DNA from: an uncultured Deferribacteraceae bacterium
GTDB taxonomy: Bacteria; Chrysiogenota; Deferribacteres; Deferribacterales; Mucispirillaceae
Assembly: GCA_947041225.1 (NCBI GenBank)
Contig: CAMRDM010000011.1
Coordinates: forward strand, 1-40,969
Direction of reading: 5' to 3'
Length of the DNA stretch: 40,969 bases
Below are positions 30,925-40,565 of this stretch, in pieces (position 1 is the first letter of the stretch; the number at the start of each line of letters is the position of its first letter). The notes beneath the pieces were generated by a model, which did no database searches, had not been told where the DNA came from, and saw only the letters and a list, made by a program, of their open reading frames with translations. The position numbers and the translations under genes are program-made.

Positions 30925-31596
30925 TTATTTAAGACTTTTTAAATATTCAACAACTTCTGGTTGTTCTTCATGTATAGCTATATCAAGTGCTGTTTGACAT
31001 TTATTATTTTTAATATTAATATCAGCTCCTTGTTCGACTAAGTATTCAACTATCTCTACATATCCACTATCTGCAGCTTGCATTAATGCTGTCCAGTTTG
31101 ATGTGCTTACATCATTGATACCGATACCTTGTTCAAGTAAATATTTTAGAATTTCTAACTGTCCTTCGTTTGCAGCCCACATGAATGCTGTTATGCCACG
31201 TTTGTTTTTTGTATTAATATCAGCACCTTGTTCGATAAGATATCTAATAACTTTTAGATGTCCATGACGAGAAGCATACATAAAAGCTGTAGCATTATGA
31301 ACATTTATGCTATGAATATTAGCACCTTTCTCTACTAGATATTGCACGATTTCTATATATCCCTTATTGGCAGAGGCTATCAATGATGTTTTTCCACACT
31401 TATCCTTAGCATGAATATCAGCCCCTTGTTCAGCTAAATATTTAACAATTTCTAGGTGTCCATTGCATGAAGCGTGTATTAATGCTGTTTGACCACATTC
31501 ATCAATAGTATCTATATTTACTCCATGTGATAGAGACTCCTTTACGCTAATTAAATCACCATTTTTTGCACTATTAATCAAAATATTATTACTCAC
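30925..31596 (-). CDS. Ankyrin-repeat protein
   Basis: About six ANK units of ~33 aa (e.g. CGQTALIHASCNGHLEIVKYLAEQGADIHAKD). Confidence 0.92.
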   Translation of the reverse strand: MSNNILINSAKNGDLISVKESLSHGVNIDTIDECGQTALIHASCNGHLEIVKYLAEQGADIHAKDKCGKTSLIASANKGYIEIVQYLVEKGANIHSINVHNATAFMYASRHGHLKVIRYLIEQGADINTKNKRGITAFMWAANEGQLEILKYLLEQGIGINDVSTSNWTALMQAADSGYVEIVEYLVEQGADINIKNNKCQTALDIAIHEEQPEVVEYLKSLK

Positions 31597-32064
31597 TTTA
31601 CGTCCTCATCTCAACTAGATATGTAGCTACTTTATCATAATAATGTTAAGAATAAAAGCTTTACGAGATGTTATTTATCTCTGATCCAAAACTAAGTCTA
31701 TAAAGATTTTTGAGTGATATATTTGTTCTATGCAATATGTTATCAGAAATAACAGTTATATTATTATTGTTTTTAACAGTATCTTATGTAATTTTTTTTA
31801 TTTGTAATATTATATTTCTTAACTCAAAATTATTTATAAAATCTTATAAAACGTAAGTATTTAAACGAGTAAGTATTGTAAATTTATCTCCAAAATCTGT
31901 CATAAAGAGTTGTAAAAACCGATATTTTTAACGATAAGTTTAGGCATGGCTAAACTTTTACTTGACAATTCGTATTAAAATAGTTTAATTTCAATTAATT
32001 GCATTTATGTATAATTAGATTGTCATAAGATTGAGTTTTTTGAAAAGATTAAGGAGTTTATAAT

Positions 32065-35000
32065 ATGAAGAAGTTATCTACAGTATTAGTTTTCGCATTA
32101 TCACTACTAATTATCGCCTGTGGAGATGATAAGAAGGGTGATGAGGATCAGTCAGCTGGATTGAAGATTAGCGGGGTCGTTGTTGATCCATATATAAAAG
32201 ATAGTAGAGTATCTCTTATTAAAATAGGTGAGACAGTTACGTCAAGAGTTTGTGGATCAAATGGCAACCTACCTTGTGAGGGGTGGAGTGATGTAAACGG
32301 AGTATGGCAGATATCTATTAACGAGGGGATGAACCTTGATGATTACTATCTAAAAGCGATAGGTGGGATAGACACAAAGTACGGTATTGCGTTTGATAGT
32401 ATTCCGTTACGCAGATCAGAGTTTGCGTTGAATGATAATATTGTTATCTCTCCTATCACTACAGTTTTACATGATTATAGCAGTACTGCTAATGATAGTA
32501 CAGTGGCTGAAAACAGTGTCAATAAAGCGTTAGGATTTACTGAAGGTACAGATCTATATGCAGATCCAATGGATAACATATCGTTACTTAAAGAGTCATA
32601 TATGATTGTAAAAACTGCTATATTGTTAAACGAAAAAGGTGGTAATGATTCAGTTAACATTATCGCAACGAATATAGGTAGTAACGAGAATATATTTAGT
32701 AATGACATCTATTTAGAGGCTATACTTGATGGTGCTGACAATACAACTTCAAGAGCAGAGATCAAGGCTTCTAAGGCAAGTTTAGATGCAACAACAGGAG
32801 CGATTGATGAGGTTATATCTAGTATTGCAAAAACAGAGAAGCTTGTATATTTCACACAGGCTATAGTAAACGGATTGCAAAATTATCCAGTTACTCCAGC
32901 TGTTCCTACTGCTGATTTTACAGCAAATATAGAGCAACTGTATGATAGAGTAGAGATTGTTATGGAGAGCGATCTATCAGTTATTCAAACAAATATTAAT
33001 CAGATAGTAAGACTTCTGAAAGCAACTCAAGAAGCTGATGAACTAGATGATTACGTTAATTTTAATGTAGCTGAAAGTGTGTTTAAAGAACAACTAGTTA
33101 CATATGTTCCAGAGACTTTAAAAGCAAGATTAGTAGGAGTATCAACTGATAGCGTGATATCTGTAGATATCCCTTACTTTGAAGTGTTGGGAGATAATAA
33201 TAGTAAACGTAGCAATTATTACTTTAATTCAACGGCTGATAACACTTATAAAGCAAGACAGTTAATTTCTAATGTAAATAGCGATGCGATTAACGATACT
33301 ATTTATGCGCATGTAATAATTGCGAATGCGAAATATGGTTTACATGAAAAAGCAGCAAATTTTGCTAATATATATATAATCAATTCTCTAAAGAGAGCTG
33401 ATGCTCATGTATTGATAGGGCGTCATTCTTTAAATTCTGATAAAGTAAAAGCTATAGAGCATTTAGATGAGAGTAAAAGATTGTTAGATGCGATATATAA
33501 TACTGTTCCTACTCCATCAGGTAACGCCTTAACTAGCATATCGCTGAGTTATCAAGAATTAGAGAAGTATTATAATATCTCAGGCGAAATAGAGAAAGGA
33601 ACTGCTGTAAGAAATTTTCTAATTAATGATATATTAGGTAACCTATCAGATCCAAAGTATGCAAATACACTTAGAATGCGTTTAGTTTCTGCAATGGGTA
33701 ATGCATCAGGAAAAGGTTCTCTTTTTGACCTTATTGCAGATAAAAACTATGAACTTGCAGAGGAGATGGCATTAGAGTTTGAAGGACATATCAAAGAGTT
33801 CTTGCCTGGTAGTAGACCAGGTTTCCTATATACAACTCATGTGCTATATTATGAAGTTCTTGTGAGTGTGTATTACAATATTGTGCAACAAAAAAAATCA
33901 GATGGTGCAAGTGATACAGATGTTGCTAAATATAAAACTATAATTGGAGATATCTTTCTTGAAGCTGATACACTTAAAGATATAGATGCAGCAAATGGTG
34001 GCACAGTCTGGGAAGGTTATTATGGTAAAATGGCGGAGGCAGTTGCATGGGCTAAAGGTGTTGAATATGTTGAAACAGAGATTATCGCAGGGATGACTAT
34101 ACAGTTAGATAAAGCTAGTGCATACGGTAACTATCTTAAATTATTAGCTAAGGAGAAAGGGTTTAATGAAGCTAAATCATATTATGAAACTAATGTTCCT
34201 ATAGGTGATAATTTTTCTATGTTACCTAGCTATGTTAGAACATTTCTATCTTTTAACGTACATGTAGATGAGGCGTTGGCTTATATAGTTCAACAACTTG
34301 AAAATGCAGTAACGTATTTTACCTCTCAAACTCCTCAACCGCTTAAACTTATAGAACTGATAACGGTTAATAGTAATATCATCAGTCAAAGATATCAACA
34401 AGAAGGTTATTTAAAAGTTGCAGAGAGATATAGAGTGCTTAACAAAATAGATGAGAGTAAAGCTGTATTGGTAAAAGCTACAGCTTATGTAGATAAAACA
34501 GAGGATTCATTTTTGAAATCAAAAGCTTATGCAGCGATCGGAAAGCTGTATCTTGATCTTGGAGATAAAGAGGATGCTGGAACTGTATTTGATAAAGCCG
34601 CAACAGTTACTTTATCAGCAGGCAGTAAAAAGATTGAAGCTGATTTCTATTTCGGTTTAGCACACGATGAGTTTACTATGAATAATACAGATAAAACTGC
34701 AAAAATGAATGAATATCTAAAAAAAGCAACTGATGCCGTAGATTTAATGCCTAAAGGTACAGATAATGATAAAAAATCTAGAGTTGCTAGTTTAAATTTT
34801 ATAGCGATAGAGTATGCAAATATTCCAGATTTAACTAAAGCAGATGCGGTTTTACAACTTGCTACAACTGATGCGCAAACAATTAATTCTACTTCGCAGA
34901 AGAAAAGTAACTTAATTGCAGTAATGGATAGATATGTATCTATCGGTTTAGTAGATAAAGCAGGTAGTATGGCAAACGATAAGGATATTATGACAACTGA

Positions 35001-35235
35001 AGCAGATAAATACTCTGCGTTAGAGTCGATAGCAGAAGCTGTTGTATTAATTGATGCATTTAGAGGTACAGATATAGCAATTTCAGATATAGATAAAGAT
35101 GGTAAGCCAGATTTCTTTGCACCATGGGCAACAGCTGAGCAGATAACAGCTTCAGGATTAACGCTTGATGATGATATTGATGGCGACAGCGTTTTAGATA
35201 GTGAAGATTTAAGACCATTTTTTAAAGATAATTAA
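32065..35235 (+). CDS. Large lipoprotein with helical TPR-like region and C-terminal Asp-rich (thrombospondin type 3-like) motif
   Basis: Lipobox LLIIACGDDKK; N-term KISGVVVDPYIKDSRVSLIKIGE; repeated alpha-helical segments (SKAYAAIGKLYLDLGDKEDAGTVFDKA); C-term DIDKDGKPDFFAPW...DDDIDGDSVLDSEDLRPF. Confidence 0.75.
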   Translation: MKKLSTVLVFALSLLIIACGDDKKGDEDQSAGLKISGVVVDPYIKDSRVSLIKIGETVTSRVCGSNGNLPCEGWSDVNGVWQISINEGMNLDDYYLKAIGGIDTKYGIAFDSIPLRRSEFALNDNIVISPITTVLHDYSSTANDSTVAENSVNKALGFTEGTDLYADPMDNISLLKESYMIVKTAILLNEKGGNDSVNIIATNIGSNENIFSNDIYLEAILDGADNTTSRAEIKASKASLDATTGAIDEVISSIAKTEKLVYFTQAIVNGLQNYPVTPAVPTADFTANIEQLYDRVEIVMESDLSVIQTNINQIVRLLKATQEADELDDYVNFNVAESVFKEQLVTYVPETLKARLVGVSTDSVISVDIPYFEVLGDNNSKRSNYYFNSTADNTYKARQLISNVNSDAINDTIYAHVIIANAKYGLHEKAANFANIYIINSLKRADAHVLIGRHSLNSDKVKAIEHLDESKRLLDAIYNTVPTPSGNALTSISLSYQELEKYYNISGEIEKGTAVRNFLINDILGNLSDPKYANTLRMRLVSAMGNASGKGSLFDLIADKNYELAEEMALEFEGHIKEFLPGSRPGFLYTTHVLYYEVLVSVYYNIVQQKKSDGASDTDVAKYKTIIGDIFLEADTLKDIDAANGGTVWEGYYGKMAEAVAWAKGVEYVETEIIAGMTIQLDKASAYGNYLKLLAKEKGFNEAKSYYETNVPIGDNFSMLPSYVRTFLSFNVHVDEALAYIVQQLENAVTYFTSQTPQPLKLIELITVNSNIISQRYQQEGYLKVAERYRVLNKIDESKAVLVKATAYVDKTEDSFLKSKAYAAIGKLYLDLGDKEDAGTVFDKAATVTLSAGSKKIEADFYFGLAHDEFTMNNTDKTAKMNEYLKKATDAVDLMPKGTDNDKKSRVASLNFIAIEYANIPDLTKADAVLQLATTDAQTINSTSQKKSNLIAVMDRYVSIGLVDKAGSMANDKDIMTTEADKYSALESIAEAVVLIDAFRGTDIAISDIDKDGKPDFFAPWATAEQITASGLTLDDDIDGDSVLDSEDLRPFFKDN

Positions 35236-35537
35236 TTAATAGTTTAGAACAAAGTTTTAGAAAGAAGTAATAACGTGAGAGTGATACTACTGTATATATT
35301 GTAAGGGTATATGCAGTAGTATGTAGATTTAATCGGCATATTGTATATGATTATAGGTATCTAACTCATTAAGATAGTGGTAGTTGCGATACTATCAGAG
35401 TAATGCGACATTGATATTAATTATGCGAATAATTTAGATAATACAGATTTAAGATCATTTTAAAACGAAATTAATGAGAACTTGATAACCTCTTATTAAA
35501 GAAATTTTAATTACCCTCCTAATTTCTGTTATATGTG

Positions 35538-35575
35538 ATAGGTAGGGAGATTTCATACTCCTTACCTATTTTTTT
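35538..35575 (+). terminator. Rho-independent terminator
   Basis: ATAGGTAGGGAG-atttcata-CTCCTTACCTAT-TTTTTT. Confidence 0.85.
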
Positions 35576-35596
35576 AATTAATTTTAGCTATAAAAA

Positions 35597-36150
35597 TACC
35601 GTAACTTTATCCGTAATAATCCGTAAGCGTACAGTAATTGTATCCTTAACAATACCGTAACTTTATCCGTAATAATGCCGTAATAATCAGTAAGAGTACA
35701 GCAATTGTATCCTTAACAATGCCGTAACTCTATCCGTAATAATGCTGTAATAATCCGTAAGCGTACAGCAATTGTATCCTTAACAATGCTGTAACTTTAT
35801 CCGTAATAATGCCGTAATAATCCGTAAGCGTACAGCAATTGTATCCTTAACAATGCTGTAACTCTATCCGTAATAATGCTGTAATAATCAGTAAGAGTAC
35901 AGCAATTGTATCCTTAACAATACATAACTTTATCTGTAATAATGCCGTAACTCTATCCGTAATAATGCTGTAATAATCCGTAAGCGTACAGTAATTGTAT
36001 CCTTAACAATGCCGTAACTCTATCCGTAATAATCAGTAAGAGTACAGCAATTGTATCCTTAACAATACCATAACTTTATCTGTAATAATGCCGTAATAAT
36101 CCGTAAGCGTACAGTAATTTTATCCGTAACTACACCGTAATTGTATCAAT
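35597..36150. repeat. Tandem array, about 67-bp higher-order unit (variants ~56 and ~88 bp), 8 units, built from NCGTAA-like sub-repeats
   Basis: Unit tgccgtaactctatccgtaataatgctgtaataatccgtaagcgtacagcaattgtatccttaacaa repeated with indels of ~11 bp (taatgccgtaa) and point variants. Confidence 0.95.
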
Positions 36151-36215
36151 TAATAATCGAAAAACCAACAAATCACGCTAAAGATTAGTTATCACTAAAC
36201 TTTTAGCTTGACAAA

Positions 36216-36231
36216 AAGCATTTAAATGCTT
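36216..36231. promoter_or_regulatory. 16-bp perfect palindrome in the promoter region of the TonB-receptor gene
   Basis: AAGCATTTAAATGCTT between two TTGAC elements (agcTTGACA and agtcTTGACT). Confidence 0.45.
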
Positions 36232-36355
36232 AGTCTTGACTAAAGTCTTTATACAAATATGAATATAAATATGAATTTAGAGTATTTTCCTTCTAAATCG
36301 TTCAATATTATGTATATTACTACGTTTTTATTATGGATTATGGTGTAGTTAATTT

Positions 36356-39001
36356 ATGAAGTTTATAGGATTAATTTATAATATTTCTTTATTTGTAACG
36401 ATTATCATCTTAATCGCGTCAATTTTTTCAACAACCGTTTACGCTCTCGATAATAAAACAGAAAGTATCACTCAGATAGATAGTAGTAGTGTAAAATCAG
36501 ATAATAGTAGCTCAAAAGTTGATAACAGTAGCTCAAGATTAGATGATGATGAGCTAGATGCTGTTTTAGATGATGAATATCTTGATGAAATAGAAGATTT
36601 CTTTGATATGGGAGATGTGAACGTGGTTGAAAAGTTAAATAAACTTGAAAACACAGGTAAAACGACTATCCCGAGAGATTTTATTGAAAATCTACCAACA
36701 GGTAATGGAAATATAACAGATATTTTAAAGATTGTACCGGGTGTTCAGTTTAGTAACGATGCTAGAAGTTCATCATCGGCAGGAGAGATCGCACCTGATG
36801 AGATATCTATATCAGGCGGAAAAACGTATGAGAATCTTTTTATGCTAGATGGAATAAGTAATTCAAGTTCACTTGATCCAGCCGCCGATAATCCGTATCA
36901 AGCAGATGATGTGTCAGGTGGTTCGTATAAATTTTTCATCGACTCATCTATCATTAAAGATATTATCGTATATGATAGCAATGTTCCTGCATCGTACGGT
37001 GGATTTACAGGTGGAGTTGTAGATGTTGTTACAAAAACACCGGGTGATAAGTTCGAACTAGATTATTCATATAAATTTACAGGTTCAGAGTTCACACATT
37101 TTTTTATAACTGAGGAGGAGCGATATTTAAACGACTCATCTAACAATATCTCTAACCAGTTAAATTTTTCTAAGAGTTTTCACTCTCTCTCATCATCTAT
37201 CCCTATCACAGATGATTTTGGTTTACTTTTAAGTTATAAATTAAATCGATCTACAATTCCGTTAAACTTTTTTAATGGTTATAAGGATCAAAGTAGAACT
37301 GCTCAAACAGTATTCTTAAAAGGTGTTTATAATATTGATGGTTCAAGTTTTGTAGATCTCACAACTTCTTACTCTCCAAATAGCGGTGATTATTTTATAA
37401 AGAACACTCTAAATAGTGATTTTCTAATTAGAGGTGGTGGTGTTTTCTCTTCATTAAATTATCATAATGAGATCGGTGATAATAAAATCAAAGTTCATGT
37501 TGATTATAATTATTCAGAAAATTCAAGAGAAGCTTCACAAGACTTTAAATCATGGATAGCATCAGCTAATAAGCCGTGGGGAGAGATAGTTAATAATGGC
37601 GATGATCCAACAAAGACTGCAATAAGTACTGACGGTGGCTGGGGAAGTATATATAAAACAGAGCAGAGTAGTAATATATCGTTCGATCACACGATTAAAA
37701 ATCTTGAATTAGCAGGTACGCATGAACTCTCTTACGGTTTATCGTATAAATATATTCAAGGCAGACATAATCGAAAAGAGGAGGCTATTTTATATAATGA
37801 AGTAGCTGAGTCGGTTGATACTAATTGTGGTGGAGATACAGGTACTTGCGTTGATGGCGAGCAGTATTTTTCTGGTAGAACGGTAACTCCATCATCTAAT
37901 GTTTTTGCTTTAGTTAATGAGTACGCATTCTACGCTCAAGACAATTGGAAGTTTTATAGATTTAATATTCGAGCAGGGCTTCGTGTAACATACGATGATT
38001 TTATGGATAACGTAAATTTTGCACCAAGAACAGAGTTGAAGTACGATATTTTCGATGATAACTCAACTGTGATTACGGCAGGTTATAATCGTTATTATAG
38101 TGCTACACTTCTTGCAAATAAGTTGAAAGAGGGGATACTACCAAGTTATCAAGAGAGACGTTGGACGCATAGAAATCAACTGCAAGATTGGAAACCTATC
38201 TCTGATGGCACGAAAACATCTTATAACTTTAGCGAGCTTAGAACGCCTTATGTTGATGAGTTTGTAGGGGCAGTTGATCAAGAGGTTTTAGGTGGTTATC
38301 TATCTTTAAAATATATTGCACGACTTAGTGATGATGGGTTTGCAAGAGAACGTGGAGAGACAGAGGCTGATGGTGTATCGTACTACAGATTAAATAATAA
38401 CGGTAGTGGTACATATCAGTCGGTACAGATGAAGTATGATAGAAAGTGGACAAATCACCGTATAACTTTTAATGTTGCATGGCAACACTCTATAACGTCA
38501 AACGATAGTTACGAGGATATTTTCAATTTAGAAGATCTTGATAAGGTGGTTGTTTTTAACGGTAATATAATTCCATTAAGTGAGCTTCCTAAAGATAACT
38601 ATAATAAACCAGTAATAGTTAATTTTGCGTATACGGGTAAATTTTTCAAGTACTTTAAATTATCTACATTTCTAACGTTCCAATCTCCATATACACAGCT
38701 TGAGCTTACAGACACAGATTACTTTATAGGTGAAGGTCCTATTGATCCATCAACTGGTAAGCCAACTAAATTATCAACATCTGTGTATGAGACAAAAACT
38801 CGTGGAGTAACTTTTCTAGTTGATTGTGCTATCACGTTTGAGAAAATGGTTTCAAATATTGCAACGGTGATAGTGTCGTTAGAGATAAATAATTTATTTA
38901 ATATAAGAAATGATACAGGATCAGATTATAGAACATCAACTAGCTCATCAACGTATGAGTTAGGTAGACAATTTTGGTTAAAGGTGGGTTATGTGTATTA
39001 A
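36356..39001 (+). CDS. TonB-dependent receptor with plug domain
   Basis: Signal peptide; plug region NGNITDILKIVPGVQFSND...ISISGGKTYENLFMLDGISNSS...IIKDIIVYDSNVPASYGGFTGGVVDVVTKTPG; beta-rich barrel; C-terminal ...RQFWLKVGYVY. Confidence 0.88.
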   Translation: MKFIGLIYNISLFVTIIILIASIFSTTVYALDNKTESITQIDSSSVKSDNSSSKVDNSSSRLDDDELDAVLDDEYLDEIEDFFDMGDVNVVEKLNKLENTGKTTIPRDFIENLPTGNGNITDILKIVPGVQFSNDARSSSSAGEIAPDEISISGGKTYENLFMLDGISNSSSLDPAADNPYQADDVSGGSYKFFIDSSIIKDIIVYDSNVPASYGGFTGGVVDVVTKTPGDKFELDYSYKFTGSEFTHFFITEEERYLNDSSNNISNQLNFSKSFHSLSSSIPITDDFGLLLSYKLNRSTIPLNFFNGYKDQSRTAQTVFLKGVYNIDGSSFVDLTTSYSPNSGDYFIKNTLNSDFLIRGGGVFSSLNYHNEIGDNKIKVHVDYNYSENSREASQDFKSWIASANKPWGEIVNNGDDPTKTAISTDGGWGSIYKTEQSSNISFDHTIKNLELAGTHELSYGLSYKYIQGRHNRKEEAILYNEVAESVDTNCGGDTGTCVDGEQYFSGRTVTPSSNVFALVNEYAFYAQDNWKFYRFNIRAGLRVTYDDFMDNVNFAPRTELKYDIFDDNSTVITAGYNRYYSATLLANKLKEGILPSYQERRWTHRNQLQDWKPISDGTKTSYNFSELRTPYVDEFVGAVDQEVLGGYLSLKYIARLSDDGFARERGETEADGVSYYRLNNNGSGTYQSVQMKYDRKWTNHRITFNVAWQHSITSNDSYEDIFNLEDLDKVVVFNGNIIPLSELPKDNYNKPVIVNFAYTGKFFKYFKLSTFLTFQSPYTQLELTDTDYFIGEGPIDPSTGKPTKLSTSVYETKTRGVTFLVDCAITFEKMVSNIATVIVSLEINNLFNIRNDTGSDYRTSTSSSTYELGRQFWLKVGYVY

Positions 39002-39890
39002 TAGTAGCAGAGTTATATCTATTGAAAATCTTGAACATACTTACGGTAGTAATAAGGTTTTGCATGGGATTAATCTTTCAGTAGATAAAGGTAAAGTGTT
39101 TGGATTATTAGGCAAAAATGGTGCAGGTAAGACAACGACGATAAACATAATGATGGGGTTTCTCAAGCCAGATTCTGGTAGATGTTTAATCTTTGATGAG
39201 AACTCTTATTCGTTATCAAATAGTACAATAGCAAAGATAGCGTTACTTCATGAAGGTCATTTAGCTTACGATTTTATGAACATTGATGAAACAGAGAAAT
39301 TTTATCAATCATTTTATAAAGCGTGGGATAAAGATATATATGCTTATCTGATAAAAAAATTAGGATTGAAAAGATCGCATAAGGTAAAGAATATGTCTTG
39401 TGGTCAACGTTCACAAGTTACATTGGCAGTGCTTATGGCACAAAATTCTGATTTACTGATACTTGATGATTTCTCTATGGGATTAGATGCAGGATATAGA
39501 AGATTATTTCTTGATAACTTAAATGATTATGTTCAAAAAAGAGAGAAAACTGTTCTTGTAACAACTCACATCGTTCAAGATATAGAGAGGTTTATTGATG
39601 AGGCAATTCTTATTGATAAAGGGAGAGTTATAACTTCTGGTAAAATTAGTGATCTAGGTGCTGGGTTATATGGATACCGTGTAGATCTTGATACAGATAT
39701 AAAGTTGTTAAGCAGTTATAAAGAGGTAAAAGATATATCGATAAATAGTAGATATTACGAAGTTATAACTTATATCAAACCTATTGAGGCTGATAACTTT
39801 TTTGATAAAGCGTTAAGTAAGAAGATATATTATGAGTATTTTGATTTAACATTAGAAGATACTTTTATCGCACTTACTGGAAAATATTAA
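38991..39890 (+). CDS. ABC transporter ATP-binding protein
   Basis: GLLGKNGAGKTTTINIMMGFLKPDSG (Walker A), NMSCGQRSQVTLAVLMAQNSDLLILDDFSMGLDA; overlaps the receptor 3' end. Confidence 0.92.
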   Translation: MCINSSRVISIENLEHTYGSNKVLHGINLSVDKGKVFGLLGKNGAGKTTTINIMMGFLKPDSGRCLIFDENSYSLSNSTIAKIALLHEGHLAYDFMNIDETEKFYQSFYKAWDKDIYAYLIKKLGLKRSHKVKNMSCGQRSQVTLAVLMAQNSDLLILDDFSMGLDAGYRRLFLDNLNDYVQKREKTVLVTTHIVQDIERFIDEAILIDKGRVITSGKISDLGAGLYGYRVDLDTDIKLLSSYKEVKDISINSRYYEVITYIKPIEADNFFDKALSKKIYYEYFDLTLEDTFIALTGKY

Positions 39891-39899
39891 GAGGTATTT

Positions 39900-40565
39900 A
39901 TGATTAAAAGTATTTGGTTAAAAGAATATATAAAAATAAAAAAGATATTAATAATAATTCTATTAATTCATATAGCTGTAGCGTTATATTATTTTATCAC
40001 ATTGCGTGGTGGTTTTGAGATGGTAACACCAGTTCAGATATGGTCAGATATAATTGCTAAGAACTCAATTTACTTCTATCGATATGAGGTGGTATTTTAC
40101 GGAACAGCTATAGCGTTAGGAGTGTTTCAATTTTTACCAGAGGTTATAAAAAGGTGTTTTCGTATATCGTGTCACCTCCCTATGAATGAGTATCTTATGA
40201 CTGCGAGTATGATCTCATTTAGTATTTTATTTTTAACTTTATTATTAGTTATTGATACGGTTTTGATATTTTTAGTATCGTCATTATTTTTTCCGTACGA
40301 CATATATAGTTTAATTCCGAAAGTGATGTTTTATTGGTATTTAGAGTCAGTGTTACTTTATATGATTGCATCAATTCTTACACTTGAACCGTTATGGAAA
40401 AACAAGATTAAGATAGCGATTTTAATAGTAGGTATTGTAACATTAATTAATGTTACCGTTTATAAAACTGATACCTATTATCTACTTATAATAATGGCGA
40501 TTGTGATGATTTCTTTACCGATAATTTACTATCCAGCTATAAGATTTAGAAAAGGGGTTATGTGA
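39900..40565 (+). CDS. ABC transporter-associated membrane protein (permease)
   Basis: Six predicted TM segments, directly downstream of the ATPase; CHLPMNEYLM loop. Confidence 0.7.
   Translation: MIKSIWLKEYIKIKKILIIILLIHIAVALYYFITLRGGFEMVTPVQIWSDIIAKNSIYFYRYEVVFYGTAIALGVFQFLPEVIKRCFRISCHLPMNEYLMTASMISFSILFLTLLLVIDTVLIFLVSSLFFPYDIYSLIPKVMFYWYLESVLLYMIASILTLEPLWKNKIKIAILIVGIVTLINVTVYKTDTYYLLIIMAIVMISLPIIYYPAIRFRKGVM

Noticed and set aside
35597-36150. Possible CRISPR array
   Set aside because: The parts between conserved words are themselves conserved and variable length arises from sub-repeat slippage; no spacers.
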